From the NCBI GenBank assembly GCA_018820205.1, contig JAHJOK010000059.1, forward strand, positions 124,001 through 188,000: DNA of 64,000 nucleotides, read 5' to 3'. The translations under genes were made by a program, and so were the position numbers. Shown here in pieces: positions 20,394 through 32,563 of the stretch (position 1 is the first letter of the stretch; every line of letters begins with the position of its first letter). A model generated the notes under the pieces. That model had not been told where the DNA came from and did no database searches. It was given only the letters and a program-made list of their open reading frames with translations. The stretch is from Alphaproteobacteria bacterium (GTDB lineage Bacteria; Pseudomonadota; Alphaproteobacteria; Caulobacterales; Caulobacteraceae).

Positions 20394-21241
20394 CGCGGGC
20401 GAGCGGCGATCAGAACGAAAGCGCGACAAGAGCTGGGGCAGGGGACGCGCTGGAGGTCACCATCCTGGGCTGCGGCTCGTCCGGCGGGGTGCCGCGCGGC
20501 GATGGCGACTGGGGCGTCTGCGACCCGGCTGAGCCCAAGAACCGGCGCACCCGCTGTTCGATGCTGGCCCGCAGGCATGGGCCGGATGGAGAAACGAGCG
20601 TCCTGATCGATACGTCGCCGGACCTGCGCGAACAGATGCTGGCGGCGCAGGCCGGCCGCGTGGATGCGGTGCTCTATACCCACGACCATGCGGACCAGAC
20701 CCACGGCATCGACGATCTGAGGGTCTTCGCCCTGCGTCGCCGTCAGCGGATTCCGGCCTGGATGGACGCGGCGACACGCGACGCCCTGGTTCCGCGTTTT
20801 CCCTATATCTTCGAGAGCATGGAGGGATATCCGGCCATCCTGGATCTCCGCGACATTCCCGATCACGGCGTGAGCTGGGCGATCGAGGGGCCCGGCGGGT
20901 CGATCCCGGTCGTGACCTTCGACCAGGCTCACGGGCCGATCCGGTCGGTCGGCTACCGGATGGGATCGATGGCCTATTCCAGCGACGTGTCGGGCCTGGA
21001 CGATGCGGCGTTCGAAGCCTTGCAGGGCTGCGCGTTGTGGATCGTCGACGCCTTGCGCTGGACGCCGCATCCCACACACAGCCATGTCGACAAGGCGCTG
21101 GACTGGATCGCGCGGTCCGGCGTGGAGCGTGCGGTGCTGACGAACCTGCACATCGATCTCGACTATGACGCGTTGAGCGCTGTTTTGCCTGAGAATGTCG
21201 AGGTGGCGTTTGACGGATGGACCGCGACCGTGGCGCTCTGA
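20390..21241 (+). CDS. MBL-fold (PhnP-like) metallohydrolase
   Basis: 283 residues. Begins with about 20 unconserved residues, then LEVTILGCGSSGGVPRGDG, a typical PhnP-like opening, and CDPAEPKNRRTRCSMLAR. The metal site is VLYTHDHADQTHGIDDLR (HxHxDH); further ligands are likely in SDVSGLDD and THSHVDKALDWI. The family includes phosphodiesterases such as PhnP; the substrate here is unknown. It is coupled to tatD by an ATGA overlap, a placement conserved in alphaproteobacteria. Confidence 0.88.
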   Translation: MTRASGDQNESATRAGAGDALEVTILGCGSSGGVPRGDGDWGVCDPAEPKNRRTRCSMLARRHGPDGETSVLIDTSPDLREQMLAAQAGRVDAVLYTHDHADQTHGIDDLRVFALRRRQRIPAWMDAATRDALVPRFPYIFESMEGYPAILDLRDIPDHGVSWAIEGPGGSIPVVTFDQAHGPIRSVGYRMGSMAYSSDVSGLDDAAFEALQGCALWIVDALRWTPHPTHSHVDKALDWIARSGVERAVLTNLHIDLDYDALSAVLPENVEVAFDGWTATVAL

Positions 21242-21294
21242 ACGTGCCCATGATTTCGCATAATATATCTTAGGCGATAAAAGGAAACGCCCTC

Positions 21295-21477
21295 ATGGCC
21301 GGTCTCAAGGACAAGCGCGGCTTCATCGACAAGGACCGGCTGGACCTCTCCGAGCGTCAAGCCGTCGAATACTGGATGAAGCGCTGGGGCGTCACCCGCG
21401 ACCAGCTCACCGCCGCTCACCGAAAGGCCGGCCGGATGGTCAAGGACATCGCGGCCGAACTGGGCAAGAAGCGCTGA
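21295..21477 (+). CDS. DUF3606 small protein
   Basis: 60 residues, whole length matching the DUF3606 pattern: a basic start, then DLSERQAVEYWMKRWGVTRDQLTAAHRKAG and a Lys-rich end. Members are often stress-associated but of unknown function. The ATG is preceded by AAAAGGAAA, and an AT-rich TATAAT-like stretch (21261-21270) in the 53-bp gap could be its promoter. Confidence 0.8.
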   Translation: MAGLKDKRGFIDKDRLDLSERQAVEYWMKRWGVTRDQLTAAHRKAGRMVKDIAAELGKKR

Positions 21478-21483
21478 ACCCGA

Positions 21484-21849
21484 TCACTCCGATTTCTCGG
21501 AGCGTCTCCAGGGCCAGCGCCCCTCGATCTCCGTCTCGAGCGCGAAACTCAGGAAGGTCCGGATCGCCACGATGGCCGCGAGCAGTCCGACGCTCTCGAA
21601 CGTGAGTTCGGACGTCACGGTCGAAATGATGTCCGCCGCGACCAGCAACTCCAGACCCAGCAGGATCGCCCGCCCCAGATTGGCGCGATACTCGGCGTAG
21701 GCGGCGTCCAGGCTCCCGCCCCTGAGCCGCCAGACCATTCGCACGGTCGCGGCCGTCAGGCCCAGCAGCATCGCCCCGACGCCGATGAACTCCAGCCCGC
21801 GCGCGGCGACTTCGGCCCAGGAATGAAGGTCGCCGCCGGAAAGGAACAT
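21484..21849 (-). CDS. DUF1622 membrane protein at the end of the pdh operon
   Basis: 121 residues with three likely membrane spans (about 15-35, 60-80, 83-103) and a basic C-terminus. The stretches GRAILLGLELLVAADIIST and AAIVAIRTFLSFALETEIEG match the DUF1622 family. Function unknown. The ATG lies one base after the lpd stop, so it is the last gene of the pyruvate dehydrogenase operon; it is convergent with the DUF3606 gene. Confidence 0.85.
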   Translation of the reverse strand: MFLSGGDLHSWAEVAARGLEFIGVGAMLLGLTAATVRMVWRLRGGSLDAAYAEYRANLGRAILLGLELLVAADIISTVTSELTFESVGLLAAIVAIRTFLSFALETEIEGRWPWRRSEKSE

Positions 21850-21850
21850 C

Positions 21851-23256
<1,406 letters not shown>

Positions 23257-23257
<1 letters not shown>

Positions 23258-23736
23258 CAAAGCACTTTCTCGATTTCAGGGGCGAGCGTCGCGGGTTCGA
23301 CCTGGGGCGCGAACCGTCCGACCACCCTGCCCTCGCGGTCGGTCAGGAATTTGGTGAAATTCCACTTGATGTTGCGGCTGCCCAGCAGCCCCTTCTTCTG
23401 GCTGGTCAGCCAGTCGTAGAGGGGGTGGCGGTCTGGTCCGTTGACCTCAATCTTGTCGAACATCGGGAAGTCGACGTCATAGGTCGCCGAACAGAACGAG
23501 GCGATCTCGGCCGCCCTGCCCGGCTCCTGGGCGCCGAACTGGTTACAGGGAAAGCCCAGCACCTCGAACGGCCGGTCGGCGTACTGGCGGTGCAGCGTCT
23601 CCAGACCCGAGTACTGGCCGGTGAAGCCGCATTTGGAGGCGGTGTTCACGATCAGCAGCGCCTGGCCCCGGAACCGGTCCAGCGGGACCTCGGCTCCGTC
23701 GATGCCGGTGGCGGTGAAGTCATAGACCGACGCCAT
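23257..23736 (-). CDS. Glutathione peroxidase-family thiol peroxidase
   Basis: Reduces hydroperoxides with thiols (glutathione or thioredoxin). 159 residues. Peroxidatic Cys36 (not selenocysteine) in NTASKCGFTGQY, the Gln in GFPCNQFGAQEPG and the Trp-Asn pair in IKWNFTKFL complete the family catalytic set. It is encoded between E2 and E3 of the pdh operon, with a one-base overlap with lpdA, so peroxide defence appears to be co-expressed with a complex whose lipoyl groups are oxidant-sensitive. That link is inference. Confidence 0.92.
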
Positions 23737-23743
23737 GTTCGCC

Positions 23744-25039
23744 TCAGGCCAGCATCGTGACGGGGTCTTCGATCAGCGGCTTGAACGCCTGCAGGAAGCG
23801 CGCGCCGGTGGCGCCGTCGACGACGCGGTGATCGCAGGTCAGGGTGACGGTCATGACAGTCGCCACGGCCAGCTGGCCATTCTTGACCACCGGCCGCTGT
23901 TCGCCCGCGCCGACGCTCATGATGGCGCCCTGGGGCTCGTTGATGATCGAGGCGAACGACTTGATGCCGAACATGCCCAGGTTGGACACGCTGAAGGTGC
24001 CGCCCTGGAATTCTTCCGGCTTCAGCTTCTTGTCGCGGGCGCGTTTGGCCAGATCCTTGGCCTCGGTCGCGATCTCGGCCAGGGATTTCAACTCGGCCTT
24101 GCGGATGATCGGTGTGATCAGGCCGCCGTCGATGGCCACGGCCATGGCGACGTCGGCGTGGTGATGCATCGCCAGGCCCTCGGGCGAATAGCTGGCGTTG
24201 GCTTCCGGCACGGCCTTCAGCGCCAGGGCGCAGGCCTTGATGACGAAGTCGTTGACCGAGACCTTGACCCCGCGCGGTTCGAGCATCGCGTTGACCTTGG
24301 CCCGCACCGCCATCAGGCCGTCGATCTCGCAATCGATGGTCAGCGGGAAATGCGGAATGTCGCGGAAGCTGTCGGTCATGCGACGCGCGATGGCCTTGCG
24401 CATTCCGTCCAGCGGAATCAGGTCGTAGCTGCCGTCGGGAATGCCCATCTGGGCCAGAGACTGAACCTTGCGCGGTTCGGCGGCCGGCGCCGATGCGGAC
24501 GCTGTCACCGGACGGGCGCCGCCCTTGCCGGCGGTCTCGACGTCGGCCTTGACGATACGGCCGTGTGGACCGGTGCCCTTCAGCGACGCCAGATCCAGAC
24601 CGGCGTCCCTGGCCAGACGACGGGCCAGCGGCGAGGCGAAGATCCGCTCACCGGACTTGGCAGCGGGCGCTGCGGCAGGCGCAGACACAGGCGCGGCCTT
24701 TTCGGCTTGAGGCGCGGGTTTGTCGGCTTCGGCGGGCTCTGCCTTCGCCGGTTCATCCTTGGCTTTTTCGGCGGGTTTGGGCGCGGGCGCGGACGCACCG
24801 CCCTCTTCTTCCAGACGGGCGATCGGGGTGTTGACCTTCACGCCTTCGGAGCCCTCGGCCACCAGGATCTCGGTGATCGTGCCCTCGTCGACCGCCTCGA
24901 CCTCCATCGTGGCCTTGTCGGTCTCGATCTCGGCGATCACGTCGCCGGCCTTGACCACGTCGCCGGCCTTCACGTGCCACTTGGCCAGAACGCCCTCTTC
25001 CATCGTGGGCGACAGGGCGGGCATCAGGATGTCGGTCAT
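23744..25039 (-). CDS. pdhC: Pyruvate dehydrogenase E2, dihydrolipoamide acetyltransferase
   Basis: Core of the pyruvate dehydrogenase complex; transfers acetyl from lipoyl to CoA. 431 residues. One lipoyl domain (1-80) carries the lipoylated lysine in [17 protein letters not shown]. An Ala/Pro/Glu linker follows, then the E3/E1-binding domain ([19 protein letters not shown]) and the catalytic domain ending in [17 protein letters not shown] (His and Asp of the DHRxxDG motif). The ATG overlaps the DUF5076 stop. Substrate choice (pyruvate) follows from the neighbouring E1 genes. Confidence 0.96.
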   Translation of the reverse strand: MTDILMPALSPTMEEGVLAKWHVKAGDVVKAGDVIAEIETDKATMEVEAVDEGTITEILVAEGSEGVKVNTPIARLEEEGGASAPAPKPAEKAKDEPAKAEPAEADKPAPQAEKAAPVSAPAAAPAAKSGERIFASPLARRLARDAGLDLASLKGTGPHGRIVKADVETAGKGGARPVTASASAPAAEPRKVQSLAQMGIPDGSYDLIPLDGMRKAIARRMTDSFRDIPHFPLTIDCEIDGLMAVRAKVNAMLEPRGVKVSVNDFVIKACALALKAVPEANASYSPEGLAMHHHADVAMAVAIDGGLITPIIRKAELKSLAEIATEAKDLAKRARDKKLKPEEFQGGTFSVSNLGMFGIKSFASIINEPQGAIMSVGAGEQRPVVKNGQLAVATVMTVTLTCDHRVVDGATGARFLQAFKPLIEDPVTMLA

Positions 25040-25338
25040 TGGCCGTTCCTCTGCTTTTGCGCCGCGTCGCCGTTGGCCTGACCTTCGACCCAGCCCTGTC
25101 TCAGGGCCGCCAGGGCCTCGGCGTGGCTCATCTTGCCTTCCTGGGAATAGGCCTCGGCGAAATTCCAGCACAGCTCGGCCATCACCTGACCCATGGCGCG
25201 GGGCTCGTCATAGGCCGGACGGACCATGATCAGCGGACCCTCGGGCGTGGCCCAGATGCGGGCCAGCTCCAGGATGGAGCCGTCCTCGGCTCCCGTCTGG
25301 ACGGCGTCGGCTTCGGGCAGGGAGTATTTGTGCGTCAT
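25036..25338 (-). CDS. DUF5076 protein in the pdh operon
   Basis: 100 residues, no signal or membrane segment. Contains [33 protein letters not shown] sequence, matching what is called DUF5076 in Caulobacterales, where it sits in the same place between E1-beta and E2. Overlaps both neighbours by four bases (ATGA at each end), so it is made in step with the complex. Function unknown; a structural or regulatory partner of PDH is a reasonable guess. Confidence 0.75.
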   Translation of the reverse strand: MTHKYSLPEADAVQTGAEDGSILELARIWATPEGPLIMVRPAYDEPRAMGQVMAELCWNFAEAYSQEGKMSHAEALAALRQGWVEGQANGDAAQKQRNGQ

Positions 25339-26708
25339 GCCGTCACCGCCTTCACGGCCGCGACGATCTTGTCCACGCCCGGCAGGGACAGGACTTCCAG
25401 ATTGGCGGCGTAGGGCAGCGGCACGTCTTCCTGATGCACCCGCACCGGCGGCGCATCCAGATAGTCGAAGGCGTGTTCGATCACGCGGGAGACGACCTCG
25501 GCGCCGACGCCCATCGGACCCCAGCCTTCCTCGGCCGAGACCAGCCGGCTGGTCTTCTTGACGCTCTCGACGATGGTTTCGTGGTCCAGCGGACGCAGGG
25601 TGCGCAGGTCGATGACCTCGCAGCTGATGCCGTCGGCTTCCAGTTGTTCGGCGGCCTGAAGCGCGAAACCGACCATGCGGGCATGGGCCGTGATGGTGAC
25701 GTCGGTTCCCTGGCGGCGGACCTTGGCCTTGCCGATCGGCACGACGTAATCCTCGATCTCGGGCACGTCGAACTCGATGCCGTACATCATCTCATGCTCG
25801 AGGAAGACGACCGGGTTCGGGTCGCGGATCGCGGCCTTCAGCAAGCCCTTGGCGTCGGCCGCGTCATAGGGGGCCACGACCTTCAGGCCGGGCACCTGGG
25901 CGTACCAGGCGGAATAGTCCTGGCTGTGCTGGGCGCCGACCCGCGACGCCGCGCCGTTCGGGCCACGGAAGACGATGGGCGCGCGGATCTGACCGCCCGA
26001 CATGTACAGGGTCTTGGCGGCCGAGTTGATGATGTGGTCGATCGCCTGCATGGCGAAGTTGAAGGTCATGAATTCCACGATCGGCTTCAGCCCGGCCATC
26101 GCCGCACCGACGCCCAGACCGGCAAAGCCGTGCTCGGTGATGGGGGTGTCCACGACGCGCTTGTCGCCGAATTCCTGCAGCAGTTCGCGGCTGACCTTGT
26201 AGGCGCCCTGATACTGGGCGACCTCTTCGCCGATCAGGAAGACGTTTTCGTCTCGGCGCATTTCCTCGGCCATGGCGTCGCGAAGGGCGTCGCGAACGGT
26301 CGTCTTGACCAGTTTGGCGTCGGCCGGAATTTCGGGATCACGCAGTTCGGTCTTCGGCTTCACCGGAGCGTCGGCGGCGGACTTGGCCGGTTCGGCGTCC
26401 GCCTTGGGTTCGTCCCCGGCGGGTTCAGCCTTGGGTGCATCGGCCTTCGGCGCCGGAGCGGCCACGCCGTCTTCGCCGGCCATGCGGGCGATGGGCGTGT
26501 TGACCTTCACGCCCTCGGAGCCTTCGGCAATCAGGATTTCGGCGATCTCGCCCTCATCGACCGCCTCGACCTCCATGGTCGCCTTGTCGGTTTCGATCTC
26601 AGCAATCACGTCGCCCGCCTTGACGGTGTCGCCCGCCTTGACGTGCCATTTGGTTAGATTGCCCTCTTCCATCGTGGGCGACAGCGCCGGCATCAGAATG
26701 TCGGTCAT
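25335..26708 (-). CDS. pdhB: Pyruvate dehydrogenase E1 beta with N-terminal lipoyl domain
   Basis: Beta half of the thiamine-dependent E1. 457 residues. The N-terminal 80 residues are a lipoyl domain ([17 protein letters not shown]) almost identical to that of E2; a linker of Ala/Pro/Glu/Lys follows (85-130), then the transketolase-like E1-beta domain ([69 protein letters not shown]). A lipoyl domain fused to E1-beta is characteristic of alphaproteobacterial PDH. The stop overlaps the DUF5076 start, and its own start overlaps the 128-residue gene upstream. Confidence 0.96.
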   Translation of the reverse strand: MTDILMPALSPTMEEGNLTKWHVKAGDTVKAGDVIAEIETDKATMEVEAVDEGEIAEILIAEGSEGVKVNTPIARMAGEDGVAAPAPKADAPKAEPAGDEPKADAEPAKSAADAPVKPKTELRDPEIPADAKLVKTTVRDALRDAMAEEMRRDENVFLIGEEVAQYQGAYKVSRELLQEFGDKRVVDTPITEHGFAGLGVGAAMAGLKPIVEFMTFNFAMQAIDHIINSAAKTLYMSGGQIRAPIVFRGPNGAASRVGAQHSQDYSAWYAQVPGLKVVAPYDAADAKGLLKAAIRDPNPVVFLEHEMMYGIEFDVPEIEDYVVPIGKAKVRRQGTDVTITAHARMVGFALQAAEQLEADGISCEVIDLRTLRPLDHETIVESVKKTSRLVSAEEGWGPMGVGAEVVSRVIEHAFDYLDAPPVRVHQEDVPLPYAANLEVLSLPGVDKIVAAVKAVTA

Positions 26709-27091
26709 GCTTGAACTTCCAGATCACGAACGAGCAAAGAACCGTCCTTCTCAAATTGCCGCGCCGTGAACAGCGCGTTTCCAGCGAGCATCAGATGCTC
26801 GCGCAGCTTCCTCATGGACATGAGCAAGTCAGACCACTCCGGATCGGCCTTGCGAATTGCATCGAAGGTGACGCCCCAACGCGCATCCGACCAACTATCG
26901 ACTACCGCAAACGAGGCGTAGGCTTGGTCGCGATGAAGCAATTCATCGCCTGAATAGGCAAACAGACCCGTCGCGGCCGGAGCCTCGCTCATGTTGGTCA
27001 GATCAGATCTGTGCGGCGCTCTTCCCGTCGCCCAGCTCAGGAGTTTGCGCTGTGCACTTTGAGGCAGAGCCGAAAAAAGGAAGCTCAGCAC
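26705..27091 (-). CDS. Hypothetical protein between pdhA and pdhB
   Basis: 128 residues from a GTG directly after the pdhA stop, with GGAGG six bases upstream inside the pdhA end; the stop overlaps pdhB (ATGA). An internal ATG at 26992 is an alternative start. No membrane span. The second half is a helical stretch ([20 protein letters not shown]) with many charged residues. No family recognised. Sequence style is less GC-rich than the neighbours. Insertion of an unrelated gene between E1-alpha and E1-beta is unusual; it may act with E1. Confidence 0.6.
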   Translation of the reverse strand: MLSFLFSALPQSAQRKLLSWATGRAPHRSDLTNMSEAPAATGLFAYSGDELLHRDQAYASFAVVDSWSDARWGVTFDAIRKADPEWSDLLMSMRKLREHLMLAGNALFTARQFEKDGSLLVRDLEVQA

Positions 27092-28120
27092 CTACGCCTC
27101 CACATAAACGTCGGTATAGAGTTCGGACGGGTCCGGCTCGGGGCTTTCCTGTGCGAACTGGACAGCCTCGGCGACGATGGTCTTGATCTCGGCGTCGATG
27201 GCTTTCAGGTCGTCCTCGGTCGCCTTGGCCTGCTCCAGCAGCATCTTGACGTGGTCGATGGGATCACGGGTCTTCTTGACCTCGTCGACCTCCTCCTTGG
27301 ACCGGTATTTGGCCGGGTCGGACATCGAGTGACCGCGATAGCGATAGGTCTTCACCTCCAGGATGAAGGGCCCCTCGCCGGCCCGCGCGCGCTTGACCGC
27401 CCGCTCGACCGCGTCCTTGACCGCCAGCACGTCCATGCCGTCGACCAGTTCGCCAGGGATGCCGAAGCTGGCGCCGCGCTGGGCCAGTTCAGTCGTGGAC
27501 GACGAGCGCTCGATGCTGGTCCCCATGGCGTACTGGTTGTTCTCGATGATGTAGATGGCCGGCAGCTTCCACAGCTGGGCCATGTTGAAGCTCTCGTAGA
27601 CCTGGCCCTGGTTGGCCGCGCCGTCGCCGAAATAGATGAAGGCGACCGAATCGTCGCCGCGATATTTGCCGGCGAAGGCCAGGCCGGTGCCCAGTGCGAC
27701 CTGGGCGCCGACGATACCGTGACCGCCATAGAAGCCGGTCGGCACGTCGAACATATGCATGGACCCGCCCTTGCCCTTGGACGATCCGCCCGAGCGGCCG
27801 GTCAGTTCGGCCATGACCTCTTTGGGGTCCATGCCGGCGGCCAGCATATGACCGTGGTCACGGTAGCCGGTGATGATCTTGTCGTGGCCCTGTTTGACGT
27901 TGGCCTGAACCCCGACGGCGACGGCTTCCTGGCCGATATAGAGGTGACAGAAGCCCCCGATCAGACCCATGCCGTACAACTGCCCTGCCCGCTCCTCGAA
28001 GCGGCGGATCAGCACCATCTCGCGGTAGTAGGCGAGCAGCTCGTCCTTGGTGGCGGTCGGCGTGTTCGGAATCTTGTCCGAAGCCTTGGAATTGGTGGTC
28101 TTCTGGGCGGCTCTCGCCAT
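27092..28120 (-). CDS. pdhA: Pyruvate dehydrogenase E1 alpha
   Basis: Thiamine-diphosphate-binding half of the pyruvate decarboxylase. 342 residues from MARAAQKTTNSKASDK, with GGGAG upstream; the frame runs on to 28156 but that start lacks a ribosome site. Motifs: RRFEERAGQLYGMG, CHLYIGQEAVAVG, GSMHMFDVPTGFYGGHGIVG, the TPP motif GDGAANQGQVYESFN with N at its end, and the phosphorylation-loop-like YRYRGHSMSDPAKYR. First gene of the pdh operon; 126 bp to ftsB upstream. Confidence 0.97.
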   Translation of the reverse strand: MARAAQKTTNSKASDKIPNTPTATKDELLAYYREMVLIRRFEERAGQLYGMGLIGGFCHLYIGQEAVAVGVQANVKQGHDKIITGYRDHGHMLAAGMDPKEVMAELTGRSGGSSKGKGGSMHMFDVPTGFYGGHGIVGAQVALGTGLAFAGKYRGDDSVAFIYFGDGAANQGQVYESFNMAQLWKLPAIYIIENNQYAMGTSIERSSSTTELAQRGASFGIPGELVDGMDVLAVKDAVERAVKRARAGEGPFILEVKTYRYRGHSMSDPAKYRSKEEVDEVKKTRDPIDHVKMLLEQAKATEDDLKAIDAEIKTIVAEAVQFAQESPEPDPSELYTDVYVEA

Positions 28121-28246
28121 CCGGCATCTCCCGGGAATGAACCCATGACGATGCACGCCGTCAGGGCCTCTTGTCGTTACGGAAAGCGGCTGTAGCAGCC
28201 TTCGTTCCCGAAAGGCAAAGCACGCAGACCGGCATGTAACAAGAGT

Positions 28247-28576
28247 TCAGGAGGTTGTGGCGCGGCCTTGCGGCGTTCTGACGGCCGCGACGCGGATCAC
28301 ATAGTCGCGGGGGTCGGCGAACCCGAGCACGGCGCGCGCGCGTTCCTCCAGCAGATCCCGCGACAGGCTGTCGGTGCGCAGATACCGGACGCGAACCTCC
28401 AGATCGGCGCGTTGCTCGACCAGGGCGTTCAACTGGGCTTCCCGCTGGGCCAGCCGCATGTCGCGCTCGCCGCCGCTCAGCAGACCGCGTTCGCCCGTCA
28501 GCGCCTGGACGCCCAGATACACGACGAGCAGAAAAAGAAAGGCGGACAGGGAGTAGGGCTTCATCCGTTCGGGCAA
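28247..28576 (-). CDS. FtsB/DivIC-family septum formation protein
   Basis: Single-pass membrane coiled-coil protein of the divisome. 109 residues: short cytoplasmic start, membrane span (SLSAFLFLLVVYLGVQAL, about 10-27), then a heptad-rich coiled coil (about 38-75) and the conserved LxxxxARxxLGFADPRDYVI end typical of FtsB/DivIC. The TTG at 28576 is preceded at the right distance by AGAAGGAG; the ATG at 28564 lies too far from it, so TTG is preferred. Position between eno and pdhA is conserved in alphaproteobacteria. Confidence 0.85.
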   Translation of the reverse strand: MPERMKPYSLSAFLFLLVVYLGVQALTGERGLLSGGERDMRLAQREAQLNALVEQRADLEVRVRYLRTDSLSRDLLEERARAVLGFADPRDYVIRVAAVRTPQGRATTS

Positions 28577-28655
28577 TACGGACGCTCCTTCTGAGCGTGG
28601 TCACAGTTGATCGTTTGTGACTGGAAATGCCTAACGAACCGTAGCTTAGCCGTAA

Positions 28656-29960
<1,305 letters not shown>

Positions 29961-30040
29961 TCAGGCGCCGGGGTTTAGCCCGACGCCCGACAAACGCCAA
30001 GACGCGCGGACGGCCGGGTCCGCCCCTTGCTAGATGCTGA

Positions 30041-30065
30041 GGAGCGGACTGGAGGTCGGCGCTCC
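30041..30065. repeat. Degenerate copy of the 7161-7222 palindrome
   Basis: GGAGCG..CGCTCC hairpin. Read on the minus strand it matches the first unit at 7163 (GGAGCGCxGACCTCCAGxTCCG) with a few changes. It lies just after the lipoprotein gene stop and may act as its terminator; no T-run. Confidence 0.5.
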
Positions 30066-30071
30066 GTTGGA

Positions 30072-30689
30072 TCAGGAGCAGCCTTCGACCAGCTGGATCG
30101 CGGGACCGCCGACGTGGATGAGCTGAACCTCGCCCTCGCCGTTGATTTCATAGCGGATGCCGCGCGCCGCCTCGTCCTGAACATAGGCGCCGGCGGTCGC
30201 GGGACCGCCCGTCGTCCAGACAAAGATGTCCTCGGCCGGCGGGGCCGAATATTTATGCGGCTGGGCCATGGCCAGGGGGCCGTAGGCCGCCTTGATCGCC
30301 GCCGCCGTGTCGCCGACCCCGAAGCCGCGATCGGTCTGCAGCGTCGCGGGCTCGGCCACGGAAATCCGGGTCAGGACGCCGTTCTGGATCATGACCAGTA
30401 CGCCGTCGGGCGCGCGGGCGGGCCGCCATTGATCGCAGATCTCCGGCTCGGCGCCCCCGACCGCTCCGGGATTGGAGTCGTCGCCCAGGGCCGCGACGAC
30501 CTCGGCCCTGGTCATGCCGATCCGCAGCGGACCGTAGCCGCCGGCCGTCAGGGCATTGGCGTCTGGCGCCGGGGGCGTCGGCGCGGGCGCGGGCGTTTCC
30601 GGGGCCGGAGCGGGTTCGGCCGGCTCCGGGGCGCCGCAGGCGGCGAGCAGGATGGCCGTAGCGGCGACGGCGGACAGATTGCGGATCAT
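30072..30689 (-). CDS. Predicted lipoprotein of unknown function
   Basis: 205 residues. Signal peptide with lipobox LLAACGAP (Cys at 18), then a Pro/Ala/Glu-rich linker (20-45) and a globular region with LRIGMTRAEVVAALG, a pattern seen in small secreted SmpA/DUF-type folds. A GAGGAG lies seven bases before the ATG. It lies between eno and rpmF on the same strand with its own surroundings: a terminator hairpin (30731-30757) precedes it, so a promoter is expected in 30690-30730. Function not known. Confidence 0.75.
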   Translation of the reverse strand: MIRNLSAVAATAILLAACGAPEPAEPAPAPETPAPAPTPPAPDANALTAGGYGPLRIGMTRAEVVAALGDDSNPGAVGGAEPEICDQWRPARAPDGVLVMIQNGVLTRISVAEPATLQTDRGFGVGDTAAAIKAAYGPLAMAQPHKYSAPPAEDIFVWTTGGPATAGAYVQDEAARGIRYEINGEGEVQLIHVGGPAIQLVEGCS

Positions 30690-30730
30690 GAGAGGCTCCT
30701 CAGGAAGTGAGACGCCATCAACGCACGAAA

Positions 30731-30757
30731 ACGGCGCGCGGTTGACCCGCGCGCCGT
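30731..30757 (-). terminator. Rho-independent terminator of rpmF
   Basis: Perfect stem ACGGCGCGCGG / CCGCGCGCCGT with a short loop. On the minus strand it is followed by TTTTCG. It is 51 bp past the rpmF stop. Confidence 0.8.
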
Positions 30758-30807
30758 AAACTTCACAGTTTCGTCGCGAGACCGGCGTGCGGCCCCGTGA
30801 TGAAAAC

Positions 30808-30990
30808 CTAGTCTTCCTTGGGCGTCAGAACCTGACGACCGCGATAGGTGCCGGTCTTCAGGTCGATGTGGTGCGAACGGCGCAGCTCGCCCGTGTCCTT
30901 GTCCTCGGTGTAGGGGTTCGCGCCGAGGGCGTCGTGGGCGCGGCGCATGTTGCGACGCGAGGGGGATACTTTGCGCTTCGGAACAGCCAT
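30808..30990 (-). CDS. rpmF: Ribosomal protein bL32
   Basis: Large ribosomal subunit protein. 60 residues from [20 protein letters not shown], the invariant bL32 opening; the in-frame extension to 31041 is not part of it. The zinc-binding cysteines of some bL32 proteins are absent, as in other alphaproteobacteria ([16 protein letters not shown]). Flanked by its own terminator downstream and by the acetyltransferase terminator upstream, so it is a single-gene unit. Confidence 0.97.
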   Translation of the reverse strand: MAVPKRKVSPSRRNMRRAHDALGANPYTEDKDTGELRRSHHIDLKTGTYRGRQVLTPKED

Positions 30991-31039
30991 GTCCGTCTCG
31001 ATCTCGTATACGGCGCCGGTTCCCTTGCGGGCCTGACGC

Positions 31040-31074
31040 AAAAAAGGAAGCGGCGGCCCTTCGGGAGAGCCGCC
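31040..31074 (-). terminator. Rho-independent terminator of the upstream GNAT gene
   Basis: GGCGGC/GCCGCC stem with an inner CCC-TTC-GGG; six A's (31040-31045) give a T-run on the minus strand. Separates the acetyltransferase at 31112 from rpmF. Confidence 0.8.
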
Positions 31075-31111
31075 TGCGAGCGCGGGCTTATGCCTGAACC
31101 TTCCCCGGACT

Positions 31112-31645
31112 TCAAGGCCCGACCGCAGATCCCTCCGACCGCGCGATCCAGTTCCTCCGGCTCAAGCCATAGAACAGACTGTCCTTCCAGACGCCGCCGA
31201 CATTCCAGGTCCGCTCGGCGGCGCCCGTGCCGACGAAGCCAAGCTTTTCCAGCAGCCGGATCGAGGCCTGATTCTCGGGATCGACGTCGGCGGTCAGGTC
31301 GTCGAGGGCACGCGTGGCGAAGACGTGGTCCACCGCCGCGCCGACCGCCTCCGACGCCAGCCCCAGGCCCCAGTGATCGGGATGAAGGATGTAGCCGACG
31401 TCGGGCAGTTTGAAGAACCCTGCCTTGCCGATGACCCGCCCGTCGCGCTCGATAACGAAGTCATCGCTACCTTCGGCGTTCCTGGCGATCATACCGTCGA
31501 GCCAGACCTGCGTTTCGTCCATCGAGGCGTGGGGCGGAGTCGACCACCACAGGGTGGCGCCGGGATCGGACAGCACGGCATGCATCGCGTCCAGATCGTC
31601 CGGCCGGGCGTGACGAAGCTTCAGCCGGGGCGTGATGATCTCCAT
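31112..31645 (-). CDS. GNAT acetyltransferase, RimJ/RimL type
   Basis: 177 residues, one acetyltransferase domain. Opening [20 protein letters not shown], then [21 protein letters not shown] (acetyl-CoA loop) and [20 protein letters not shown], all typical of the RimJ/RimL branch that acetylates protein N-termini or small amines. The target is not predictable. The gene is divergent from a small membrane protein gene and followed by a clear terminator. Confidence 0.85.
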   Translation of the reverse strand: MEIITPRLKLRHARPDDLDAMHAVLSDPGATLWWSTPPHASMDETQVWLDGMIARNAEGSDDFVIERDGRVIGKAGFFKLPDVGYILHPDHWGLGLASEAVGAAVDHVFATRALDDLTADVDPENQASIRLLEKLGFVGTGAAERTWNVGGVWKDSLFYGLSRRNWIARSEGSAVGP

Positions 31646-31690
31646 GCCGCCAGCCTTGCCGCATCCCGCCGGACGGCGTCAAATGCCGCC

Positions 31691-32032
31691 ATGATCGAGC
31701 CCGACACCCCTCGCCCGCCCCGCAGCAAGACCCTGCGGCTGTGGCTGATCATCGGCTCCGTCGTCGCGGTTCTGGCCATCTTCCCGGCGGCCATGATGGG
31801 GATGATGTCGGTCATGGCGAGCGACGCGGGCGTGAACACGATGATCTACGTGTTCATCTGGACGATGCTGACCTTTCCGCTGGCGATCGTGCTGGGGCCG
31901 GTGCTGGCCTGGGTCGCCTATGCCCTGCGGCGCGAGCAGGCGTCATGGATCCTGCTGTTCGCGCCGTTCGCGTGGGTGCTGGCCCTGATCGTGATCTTCA
32001 GCCTCGGATTCGGCGAGCCCCACCCAATCTGA
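31691..32032 (+). CDS. Small three-span membrane protein
   Basis: 113 residues from MIEPDTPRPPRSKTLRLW. Three hydrophobic segments (about 17-42, 52-75, 84-106) separated by short loops; basic residues precede the first. No family recognised. It ends one base before the stop of the convergent GNAT gene. The start is the first ATG; the frame is open further upstream but only as the antisense of the neighbouring acetyltransferase. Confidence 0.6.
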   Translation: MIEPDTPRPPRSKTLRLWLIIGSVVAVLAIFPAAMMGMMSVMASDAGVNTMIYVFIWTMLTFPLAIVLGPVLAWVAYALRREQASWILLFAPFAWVLALIVIFSLGFGEPHPI

Positions 32033-32563
32033 TCAGGTCAGCGTCTTCTCCATGACGACGAAATAAAGGTCGTCGCGCAGCGCCACACCCAGCCTCAGGT
32101 TGCCGTAGTCGAAGTCCAGCGTCCGGCCGGTGTCGGCATAGCCCAGCCGCTCGTACCAGGCGATCAGGGTGTCACGCTGGGGGAAGACGGAGATGCGAAT
32201 CAGCCGCGCGCCGAATCGCTGAGCCAGAGTGTCTTCCGCCGCCGCGACCATGCGTCGTCCCAGGCCCGAGGCCTGCCGGGTCGGGCTCACCGACAGCATG
32301 CCGAAATATCCGGCTCCGTCCGGCTGACGCTGGATGCGGATGCACGCCAGCAGATCGTCGCCGTCCCAGGCCGTCAGCATCGCCTGCTCTGGATCGGCGA
32401 GAATGTCGTCCAACTCCTCCGGATCGGTGCGCTGTCCGGCCAGCAAGTCGGCCTCCGTCGTCCACCCGGCGCGGGAGACCTCACCCCGGTACGCGCTCTC
32501 GATCAGGGCGTGCAGCGCCGGGATGTCGCCGGGCGCGGCGTCTCTCACGGTCGGGTCAGTCAT
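32033..32563 (-). CDS. GNAT acetyltransferase
   Basis: 176 residues. Acetyl-CoA-binding pattern MLSVSPTRQASGLGRRMVAAAE in the middle and ISVFPQRDTLIAWYERLGYADTG late in the sequence define the fold. Substrate unknown. Its start overlaps the end of the FAD oxidoreductase gene by eight bases, so it is the last gene of a lipA-ratA-oxidoreductase-GNAT unit. Confidence 0.82.
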   Translation of the reverse strand: MTDPTVRDAAPGDIPALHALIESAYRGEVSRAGWTTEADLLAGQRTDPEELDDILADPEQAMLTAWDGDDLLACIRIQRQPDGAGYFGMLSVSPTRQASGLGRRMVAAAEDTLAQRFGARLIRISVFPQRDTLIAWYERLGYADTGRTLDFDYGNLRLGVALRDDLYFVVMEKTLT